The notes under the pieces: generated by a model
Told to the model about the DNA's origin: nothing
The model's database searches: none
Seen by the model: the letters and a program-made list of their open reading frames with translations, nothing else
Origin: Methanobrevibacter sp.
GTDB taxonomy: Archaea; Methanobacteriota; Methanobacteria; Methanobacteriales; Methanobacteriaceae
Assembly: GCA_017652345.1 (NCBI GenBank)
Contig: JAGCBE010000113.1
Span: 14,214-78,213, forward strand
DNA length: 64,000 nucleotides
Reading direction: 5' to 3'
Program-made: the position numbers and the translations under genes
In this document: one piece after another, positions 58,684-64,000 of the stretch
Layout: the number at the start of each line of letters is the position of its first letter
Numbering within the stretch: position 1 is the first letter of the stretch

Positions 58684-59229
58684 ATGAAATTAAGAATAGA
58701 AGAAGAATATAAAAATGTATTTTATATTGACTTGATAAAAGAGGGATTTCCAAATAGTTTGTGTGAGGATCAGGTTTTACCTGATGAAACAATATTACCA
58801 AAGAATAGATATTCCGATCCTGTAGATACTAGAAATTTTCTGTCGTTGTATTTAGAACCACTTGCACAAAAGATAAAGAAGTTAAGGTACATTAAAAATG
58901 CATATGTTCATTCATCAAAAGATGAAGATATTGACGGTATGTCTAATTATGTTAGGATAGAGTTTAATCATCCTACTGGAATATCAGACGAAGAAATTCA
59001 TAATTTTTATTCTTATTCAATTCGTTTTTCAGACCATAAACATGATGAGGCAGAACAAAATAGAGATGTAATTGAAAGTTATGAAATAGTCGGTGAAAAA
59101 CCTAAAGATTTACCAAACATAGGATGGGAAATATTTATGGATTATGTTGAGGATATAAAAGCTGAGATAAGACAACACGAAATCGACGTTTATAGATTCC
59201 CGAAAACAACATTAGAAAAGAAGTTATAA
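58684..59229 (+). CDS. Hypothetical protein, 181 aa
   Basis: GAAAGGAATATGTA before ATG 58684. Alpha/beta, acidic (IEEEYKNVFYIDLIKEGFP, later IGWEIFMDYVEDIKAEIRQH). No family recognised. About 100 bases without a larger gene follow. Confidence 0.65.
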   Translation: MKLRIEEEYKNVFYIDLIKEGFPNSLCEDQVLPDETILPKNRYSDPVDTRNFLSLYLEPLAQKIKKLRYIKNAYVHSSKDEDIDGMSNYVRIEFNHPTGISDEEIHNFYSYSIRFSDHKHDEAEQNRDVIESYEIVGEKPKDLPNIGWEIFMDYVEDIKAEIRQHEIDVYRFPKTTLEKKL

Positions 59230-59299
59230 ATTTAACAACCAAGAACATCAAAAAAAAACAAAAGGAAAACTATAAAAATGTAACCAAAGTGAGAAGGTT

Positions 59300-59329
59300 A
59301 TGCACAATTTATTGATTAAGAAAGGTTGA
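59300..59329 (+). CDS. Possible 9-codon leader peptide
   Basis: ATG 59300 after GAGAAGG opens a nine-codon frame (MHNLLIKKG) that ends six bases before the next start. The ribosome site of the following gene lies inside it, so translation of one could influence the other. May be chance. Confidence 0.25.
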   Translation: MHNLLIKKG

Positions 59330-59335
59330 TTATAT

Positions 59336-59740
59336 ATGGTAAGAAGATTAAGATTATGTGAAGATGAAACTCCTGTAAACATGAGAAAACAGGTTAGGAT
59401 ATTTGTTGATAAAATTAAAAATTTATCAGTAAGTCAATTTAATCGTGAACTGAAGGGGAATGTAACAACTTCCAAATTGAGTAACAACACATTTGAAACT
59501 GTGTTAGTACCAAAATGGGAGAGTTATCCTTCATTTAAAATAGCTATAAGTATAACTGAGGATCCGTGGTCACACACATATGCATCTGAATTTTCATTAG
59601 AGGCGCGTACTCCAGAAGGTCGTCGTAAAGACCGTAGCTCTGAGCGATTTGAAGCAGACCGGCTTGACGAACTCTTAAACTTATTATATGATTATATAAG
59701 TAATTGGATGGAAACATATGTAGATGTTTGGGATATCTGA
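59336..59740 (+). CDS. Hypothetical protein, 134 aa
   Basis: AAGAAAGGTTGATTATAT before ATG 59336. N-terminus MVRRLRLCEDETP resembles that of the next gene (MIRKLNEDTN). Central beta region (SFKIAISITEDPWSHTY), then a basic stretch and a C-terminal helix. No family recognised. Confidence 0.62.
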   Translation: MVRRLRLCEDETPVNMRKQVRIFVDKIKNLSVSQFNRELKGNVTTSKLSNNTFETVLVPKWESYPSFKIAISITEDPWSHTYASEFSLEARTPEGRRKDRSSERFEADRLDELLNLLYDYISNWMETYVDVWDI

Positions 59741-59790
59741 TATACAAAATATATACAAAATAATACAAAAAACAATAGTCTACTATATAT

Positions 59791-59832
59791 AATGTAATGA
59801 GTTTGTTTAGCTCATTACATTGGATATTTTTT
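59791..59832 (+). terminator. Terminator-like hairpin
   Basis: AATGTAATGAG (59791-59801) and CTCATTACATT (59811-59821), perfect 11-bp stem, then GGATATTTTTT. The T run is displaced by five bases, so termination may be partial. Confidence 0.65.
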
Positions 59833-59860
59833 AATGATGATAAGAAAGGAATTGAGTATA

Positions 59861-60184
59861 ATGATTAGAAAACTTAATGAAGATACGAACAAACTATATG
59901 GATTTCGTTTATATGATCCATATTCTGGAGAATATGTTGTTTGGTGGTCTACCCGTAAAAATGTAGTAAGCCAGATATATAGAACGGTTAAAAATTCTAT
60001 GTGGGCGAGGTCTGATGATTTATATGATTTTGTTGATCAAATAAATCCAAGATTTAACCATTTTACTTGGGATGATGATGGCGGTTTTGAGTGGGATACA
60101 GATGATTATTTTGTGCAGGATGGTATAACAGAAGACGGAGATGTTATTGATATTATCTATGATCTTCCATATGAAAAAAATTAA
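59861..60184 (+). CDS. Hypothetical protein, 107 aa
   Basis: ATG 59861 is ten bases from AAAGGA; an upstream in-frame ATG (59834) has no site. MIRKLNEDTNKLYGFRLYDP opening, aromatic middle (YVVWWSTRKNVVSQIYRTVK), very acidic C-terminal half. No family recognised. Confidence 0.62.
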   Translation: MIRKLNEDTNKLYGFRLYDPYSGEYVVWWSTRKNVVSQIYRTVKNSMWARSDDLYDFVDQINPRFNHFTWDDDGGFEWDTDDYFVQDGITEDGDVIDIIYDLPYEKN

Positions 60185-60213
60185 GAAAATATGAATCTGT
60201 AGGTATTAGAAGA

Positions 60214-60471
60214 TTGAAAGAATCCACCTCTTCGGATGGTGCAAATTTTTTTAATGAATATCTTGATTATATAAGCAGAGAAACACACAATATTTTAACC
60301 TATTTAAGTATAGCAAATGATAAATTTCCTGGTATTGCAGAATCGGGAGGGTTTACACCTTTAGATTTAGAATATATATCAGATGATTTTCCTAGTATGA
60401 TTGGTGAGCGTTTAGATAAAGTTACTAAAGCTTTAAAAGAGTTACAAGATAATGCTAGTAATTTTTATTGA
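60214..60471 (+). CDS. Hypothetical protein, 85 aa, uncertain start
   Basis: TTG 60214 is the first standard start, without a ribosome site. The frame is open further upstream, and reading from ATT 60205 would give IRRLKESTSSDG, similar to the RRL/RKL openings of the two genes before it, so a non-standard start is possible. Helical C-terminal half (MIGERLDKVTKALKELQDN). Ends before a terminator. Confidence 0.5.
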   Translation: MKESTSSDGANFFNEYLDYISRETHNILTYLSIANDKFPGIAESGGFTPLDLEYISDDFPSMIGERLDKVTKALKELQDNASNFY

Positions 60472-60495
60472 TTTATAGATTAAGTAATATTAAAC

Positions 60496-60540
60496 AAAAA
60501 TACCCACATTTATCTATATGATATTTGTGGGTATTTTTAT
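60496..60540 (+). terminator. Intrinsic terminator
   Basis: AAAAATACCCACA (60496-60508) and TGTGGGTATTTTT (60526-60538), 13-bp stem, 17-base loop. Confidence 0.93.
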
Positions 60541-60561
60541 ACCTAAAATTTCAAAAACCTC

Positions 60562-60590
60562 TTGACTTTTTCCTATAAATATGTTATACT
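60562..60590 (+). promoter_or_regulatory. Sigma-A-type promoter with extended -10
   Basis: TTGACT (60562-60567), 17 bases, TATACT (60585-60590) preceded by TGT. Upstream box ATTTCAAAAACC. Confidence 0.93.
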
Positions 60591-60688
60591 ATATACAGTA
60601 AATGAGGTGGATCTGAATGAAGCAATGCCCACTGAGTGTAATTGGTATATGCCTGATGAATAGTACATTTTCTAAGGAGGAAAGAAAA

Positions 60689-61009
60689 ATGTTTACAAAT
60701 GATGAGGTTTATGTGATCGAGAAATTTGATAAAATCAAGAACTGTTATGTTTTCTGGAATGTTGTATCTACTTATAAAGAAGCAAAAGACTATATCTACA
60801 AATATATGATGGGTTTCTCGGATATCGCCAGTGGTGCTAATATCACTCTTTCTGACGGTCAGGTAAACAATAATGACTATTTTACAGTATCTTGTTCTTT
60901 CGATGATTCTCCGACAATTACTGATAAATTTAGGGGACATATGGTTGTTATTGGAATGACTGATAATTACTATTTAGATAGATATACTAAGGATAATAAA
61001 TTAAAATAA
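60689..61009 (+). CDS. Hypothetical protein of the small VY-type family, 106 aa
   Basis: ATG 60689 has AAGGAGGAAAGAAAA directly upstream. The frame also contains ATG 60617 with its own GAGGTGG six bases away, so a longer 130-residue form may be made. From 60689 the protein reads NDEVYVIEKFDKIKNCYVFW and TYKEAKDYIYKYM, aligning with the family at 51812, which favours this start. Confidence 0.66.
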   Translation: MFTNDEVYVIEKFDKIKNCYVFWNVVSTYKEAKDYIYKYMMGFSDIASGANITLSDGQVNNNDYFTVSCSFDDSPTITDKFRGHMVVIGMTDNYYLDRYTKDNKLK

Positions 61010-61031
61010 TGATTTGTGGAGGTTTGTACTT

Positions 61032-61409
61032 ATGGAAGAACTTATTTTTCACCCACTTGATAAAGATAACCCAGGTGAGTATATTAGCGGTTGTGATTTT
61101 ATTGGTGGAATCTATCTTCACGGTGCTTTAGAAGATAAAGCAGGTTATGACTTGATTCAGGCAGACACTATAACTAAGGATTTTTTAGAAAATGCACAAG
61201 ACGGTATTTATGATGTAACTGTATGTATTCCGAATAAAAAGACATCTTACTTTAATGATGTTACTTGTTTTAAAAGTAAGTTGTTTTTCTGGAAAACCGA
61301 CAGTTGTTGTTTTAATAAACAGTTCAGAGGTCTTATTTGTGCCGTTGCTGATACTAAAGCATTAAAAGACGCACAAGAAAAATTTGAAAAAAGATCCTAT
61401 TGGCTATAA
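61032..61409 (+). CDS. Hypothetical protein, 125 aa
   Basis: ATG 61032 after GGAGGTTTGTACTT. Beta-rich opening (EELIFHPLDKDNPGEYISG), several Cys and Phe (FFWKTDSCCFNKQFRG), final helix. No family recognised. Same operon as 60689. Confidence 0.65.
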   Translation: MEELIFHPLDKDNPGEYISGCDFIGGIYLHGALEDKAGYDLIQADTITKDFLENAQDGIYDVTVCIPNKKTSYFNDVTCFKSKLFFWKTDSCCFNKQFRGLICAVADTKALKDAQEKFEKRSYWL

Positions 61410-61444
61410 TTATTTTTTTTTATTAAATATAACTAATATCTTAC

Positions 61445-61476
61445 AAAAATCCACCTTTAAAAAGTAGATTTTTTTA
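61445..61476 (+). terminator. Terminator-like hairpin
   Basis: AAAAATCCAC (61445-61454) and GTAGATTTTT (61464-61473) pair with one mismatch, followed by a T run. Confidence 0.7.
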
Positions 61477-61498
61477 TGTCAAAATTTCCGGAAAATAC

Positions 61499-61527
61499 TT
61501 GACTTTTTCTCTAAAATATGTTATACT
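61499..61527 (+). promoter_or_regulatory. Sigma-A-type promoter with palindromic upstream box
   Basis: TTGACT (61499-61504), 17 bases, TATACT (61522-61527) preceded by TGT. Directly upstream TTTCCGGAAA (61485-61494) is a perfect palindrome and could be an operator. Confidence 0.92.
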
Positions 61528-61577
61528 ATTATTGTAAACAAGAGGAGCCGGTGAAATAAGGAAGGAGATTATGTAAC

Positions 61578-61922
61578 ATGAAAAATATTAACATTTCTTT
61601 ACTTGATGAAATTGAAAGAATTTGTGAAGCACTTGCAGCTCTGGAAGATCCGTGCCTTTATTGTTGTGAAAATAACGGAAGTTGTTTTGATGCTTGTATG
61701 AATGGAAAAGTTTATGATGAAGCCGTACAATCTATCAAACATTCTATTAGTCAAGAAGCTAAACCAATTTATGAAAAGCTAGAAGAAATAGGATGGGTTA
61801 AGAATAAAATCCAAGAGAAGAGAGATATTTTAGATATCATTCAAATAAGAAAAGATCAAGAAGAATGTTATAATAAATGTAGTAATTTGTTGAAAGAATG
61901 TGGTTTGTTTGTGGATGATTGA
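61578..61922 (+). CDS. Hypothetical Cys-rich protein, 114 aa
   Basis: AAGGAGATTATGTAAC before ATG 61578. A Cys-rich loop near residue 26 (CLYCCENNGSCFDACMNGK) similar in spirit to those at 50523 and 62644, and a pair CYNKCSNLLKEC at the end; helical between. It may bind zinc. No family recognised. Confidence 0.68.
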   Translation: MKNINISLLDEIERICEALAALEDPCLYCCENNGSCFDACMNGKVYDEAVQSIKHSISQEAKPIYEKLEEIGWVKNKIQEKRDILDIIQIRKDQEECYNKCSNLLKECGLFVDD

Positions 61923-62106
61923 TTATGAAAAAAAAAAACCAATAGAGTTTATTGTAAAATATGTTCCTTATAAGGGATATCATGGAGAAAAGTGGATTTG
62001 CGTTCCGGCAAGCTATAGAACAGAAGCTTACTTCAAGGCTATTTATGAAGAGATTCCAAAAGTTGAAAATGGTGAAACAGTTGAGAAATATTGGAAGGTG
62101 GTTTAA
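61915..62106 (+). CDS. Hypothetical protein, 63 aa
   Basis: ATG 61915 overlaps the previous stop by eight bases; no clear ribosome site, so coupling is likely. A run of 12 A early in the gene (61927-61938) is a possible slippage site. Content: PIEFIVKYVPYKGYHGEKWI then YRTEAYFKAIYEEIPK. No family recognised. Confidence 0.55.
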   Translation: MIDYEKKKPIEFIVKYVPYKGYHGEKWICVPASYRTEAYFKAIYEEIPKVENGETVEKYWKVV

Positions 62107-62107
62107 A

Positions 62108-62347
62108 ATGACAAATAATGAAAAATATTTGAAGGAAGAACTTGAACAACTTAAAAAGAACATTAAAGAAATTGATAATGATTCTTTACTTACAGTTCTT
62201 TATGAACAGACAAGAGACTATTATGATTACTGTTCCAGGGCAGATTATGTACCTTGGACAAAATTATCCGAGGAAATTGTAACTGAGGCATATTTCTTAG
62301 TTCGTAATGAATGTCTCAGAAGAATGAAAGATTTTGAAAACAAGTAG
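62108..62347 (+). CDS. Hypothetical helical protein, 79 aa
   Basis: GGAAGGTGGTTTAAA sets the start at ATG 62108. Two charged helices (KYLKEELEQLKKNIKEID and VTEAYFLVRNECLRRMKDF). No family recognised. Confidence 0.65.
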   Translation: MTNNEKYLKEELEQLKKNIKEIDNDSLLTVLYEQTRDYYDYCSRADYVPWTKLSEEIVTEAYFLVRNECLRRMKDFENK

Positions 62348-62361
62348 GAGGTAAGAATATC

Positions 62362-62568
62362 ATGACTGTAAAAGAATTGATTGAAAGACTTGAAAAGGTT
62401 GATCCTACTCTTGAGGTAGCCGTTTGTGTATCTACACTGGCGGAAGGAGCTGTTCACGGAAGAGTTGATGATGAATCTGATATTGATCATTATGCTTTTA
62501 CATTAAGAGAAGTAAATGGAGAAAATGTGAAAAAGGAAAGACTTGTTATTTCTGGATACGAATGGTAG
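62362..62568 (+). CDS. Small phage protein, 68 aa
   Basis: GGAGGTAAGAATATC before ATG 62362. MTVKELIERLEKVDPTLEVA is a very common opening of small phage proteins (ELIxxLxxxDPxxxV), of unknown role. About 75 bases to the next gene contain no other frame. Confidence 0.72.
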   Translation: MTVKELIERLEKVDPTLEVAVCVSTLAEGAVHGRVDDESDIDHYAFTLREVNGENVKKERLVISGYEW

Positions 62569-62643
62569 AAGGTTTCAAGATAAAGACCGTACATCTCTAT
62601 ATAAGATTGAAAAAGTAGCTTTAGATTAAGGAGGTTATTTTCA

Positions 62644-62991
62644 ATGTCAATTATCATTACAGAAAATGATAAAGAGAAATTATTTGAGTTTATTCAATGG
62701 AAGATTGATAACCCTCATCCGTGCAGATCATGTCCTTCTGATGCTTGTTCTTGCACTGGATGTGATAAACAGAGAAAGTATGATACGGTCTATTATGGTA
62801 AGATAAAAGATATTCCTTACTCAAATATGAATTATCTAAAACTGACAGACGCTTACGGTAGATTATATCAGGCCAAGAAAGCACAACAAGAGGCTATCAA
62901 GACATATAATGATGCAGAAAAAGATTATACTGCAACCCTTCAAGAATATACTATCTTGAATAATATTGATGAACAAGAAATGCGCCACTGA
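62644..62991 (+). CDS. Hypothetical Cys-rich protein, 115 aa
   Basis: AAGGAGGTTATTTTCA before ATG 62644. PCRSCPSDACSCTGCDKQRK near residue 26 is a compact Cys cluster, probably a metal site. The C-terminal half is a coiled-coil-like helix (AKKAQQEAIKTYNDAEKDY). No family recognised. Confidence 0.7.
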   Translation: MSIIITENDKEKLFEFIQWKIDNPHPCRSCPSDACSCTGCDKQRKYDTVYYGKIKDIPYSNMNYLKLTDAYGRLYQAKKAQQEAIKTYNDAEKDYTATLQEYTILNNIDEQEMRH

Positions 62992-63065
62992 TTGAAAAAC
63001 CACTAAACTTTTCAGAATTAGATCTTTCCACAAATTTTGGAAATAAAAAATTGTTAATATTACAC

Positions 63066-63098
63066 AAAAACTACCCATATTATTTGGGTAGTTTTTTA
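63066..63098 (+). terminator. Intrinsic terminator
   Basis: AAAAACTACCCA (63066-63077) and TGGGTAGTTTTT (63085-63096), 12-bp stem, 7-base loop, T run. Confidence 0.95.
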
Positions 63099-63120
63099 TT
63101 CTCTATTTTCCAAAAACCTC

Positions 63121-63149
63121 TTGACATTTTCAAGATAATGTGTTATACT
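63121..63149 (+). promoter_or_regulatory. Sigma-A-type promoter with extended -10
   Basis: TTGACA (63121-63126), 17 bases, TATACT (63144-63149) preceded by TGT and followed by ATAATTAC. Upstream box ATTTTCCAAAAACC. Confidence 0.93.
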
Positions 63150-63200
63150 ATAATTACAAACAAACGTAAACAGTTGAAATAGTTTAAGGAGGAGAATATT

Positions 63201-63497
63201 ATGAAGAAGTATTATTATAATTGCCCCAGAGGGTTCAGTAATGAATTTTCGATTATAAGTGTTGAACAGACAAATGAACAGGAAGTAAAACAGTTTAATG
63301 AATTTTATAACAGATATCAGAAAAGCGATAATACAAACTGGGATTTACACCAAATCACCGAAAAACGTGCGAGGAAGATTATATCGGATGAACGTACCAC
63401 AAAAAGAGCATACGAACGTGCTGGAATTAACCTTTGCTGTAACCCGGTAGGTGCTACTGAGATTACATCTGCAACAGAATTTTTTGAGGAATACTGA
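63201..63497 (+). CDS. Hypothetical protein, 98 aa
   Basis: AAGGAGGAGAATATT before ATG 63201. Basic, helical middle (ARKIISDERTTKRAYERAGI). No family recognised. First gene of the last operon in the window. Confidence 0.65.
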   Translation: MKKYYYNCPRGFSNEFSIISVEQTNEQEVKQFNEFYNRYQKSDNTNWDLHQITEKRARKIISDERTTKRAYERAGINLCCNPVGATEITSATEFFEEY

Positions 63498-63517
63498 GAA
63501 TTAAGGAGGATAAACAT

Positions 63518-64000
63518 ATGAGAACTTATAAGGAAAAAGATAAAAGAGCAGATGACATGATCAAGCTGCTTGATTATTATTATGACGAGAATAATGATTC
63601 ACCACTCATTCCTCTTGTAGATAAGACAGAAATGACAGGAATGATTGATACTCTCAGAGAAGAATATGGAATCTTCTATTCACCGCAGGTAACATATTCA
63701 ATGGCAAATACGATGGAGCAATATAGAATGGATATTTGCAAAGCTATTGGAGTAGAAAAAGTTTGGTGTTGGTCTACTACAATAAATGAAGTGGCTTCAC
63801 TAAAAAGAAGATATGATAATCTTTTAGAAAAATATAATAAATTAGTAGAAGGTGGGCACTTGAATGATGATCAGTATGTAACAATTCCACGAAAAAATTA
63901 TGATATTCTTGTAGAAGAATCCGGTCATCTTGATTGGCTTATAAATATGCTTGAAGAAGATTACTGCATTCATAATTTTACTTCAAGAGATGCTTTTATA
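63518..64000 (+). CDS. Hypothetical protein, 3' partial
   Basis: AAGGAGGATAAACAT before ATG 63518; the frame is open to the window edge (161 codons). Acidic and helical (KRADDMIKLLDYYYDENNDS, later RRYDNLLEKYNKLVEGG). No family recognised in the visible part. Confidence 0.72.
   Translation, partial: MRTYKEKDKRADDMIKLLDYYYDENNDSPLIPLVDKTEMTGMIDTLREEYGIFYSPQVTYSMANTMEQYRMDICKAIGVEKVWCWSTTINEVASLKRRYDNLLEKYNKLVEGGHLNDDQYVTIPRKNYDILVEESGHLDWLINMLEEDYCIHNFTSRDAFI

Overview
This window looks like an internal 64 kb segment of a large, AT-rich, lytic-type double-stranded DNA phage of a Gram-positive, probably anaerobic gut Firmicute (Clostridia-like). The reasons are: every gene lies on the + strand; ribosome binding sites are strong AGGAGG types with frequent TTG and GTG starts; promoters are of the sigma-A type; the phage carries its own replisome, tRNA array, anaerobic ribonucleotide reductase (oxygen-sensitive class III) and tail-type structural proteins. 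I see no integrase, no rRNA, no CRISPR array and no insertion sequence. Stops TAA, TAG and TGA are all used normally, so the standard code fits. Host and phage genus are inference. Both window edges cut genes.

Layout. (1) 3-4850: 3' part of a very large structural protein with leucine-rich repeats, then about 570 bases without a gene that hold a terminator, nested inverted repeats and an AT-rich tract (a candidate origin). (2) 5419-15234: DUF932 protein, SNF2-type helicase interrupted by a mini-intein, then a replication operon (two winged-helix proteins, DnaC-like loader, DnaB-like helicase, primase) behind a structured leader. (3) 15536-18589: putative single-strand-binding protein and family A DNA polymerase. 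(4) 18648-23642: a 7-deazaguanine DNA-modification cluster (DpdA-like transglycosylase, QueC, HAD protein, SrlD-like dehydrogenase, phosphoribosyltransferase, QueD, QueE, FolE). (5) 23668-30243: sliding clamp, RecB-type nuclease, RecU, RecA/UvsX, UvrD-type helicase, HD hydrolase. (6) 31485-34737: an array of nine apparently intact tRNA genes plus decayed ones; tRNA-Leu(UAA) is interrupted by a group I intron. (7) 34925-39379: small proteins and a three-subunit clamp loader. (8) 39372-49364: a sigma-like protein, virion/tail-type proteins, PhoH and a two-domain Clp ATPase. (9) 49494-53903: small accessory genes. (10) 54150-58060: anaerobic ribonucleotide reductase NrdD encoded in two pieces by a split intein carrying a GIY-YIG endonuclease. 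(11) 58257-64000: more small accessory genes.

How it works together. Sixteen near-identical promoters (TTGACA/T, exactly 17 bases, TATACT-like, always preceded by TGT) start short operons that mostly end in good intrinsic terminators. FolE, QueD, QueE and QueC would turn GTP into preQ0, and the DpdA-like protein would place it into phage DNA, presumably as protection against host nucleases. NrdD (with fused thioredoxin-like domain) would supply deoxynucleotides; clamp, clamp loader, polymerase, helicase, primase and SSB form a largely self-sufficient replisome; the tRNAs read A/T-ending codons.

The most unusual material is the set of self-splicing elements (a split intein with endonuclease, a mini-intein in a Walker A motif, and a group I intron in a tRNA anticodon loop), the three extra enzymes inside the deazaguanine cluster, and several leaders with promoter-terminator-gene or hairpin-start-codon arrangements. 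All assignments are from reading sequence and known family motifs; no database search was run.
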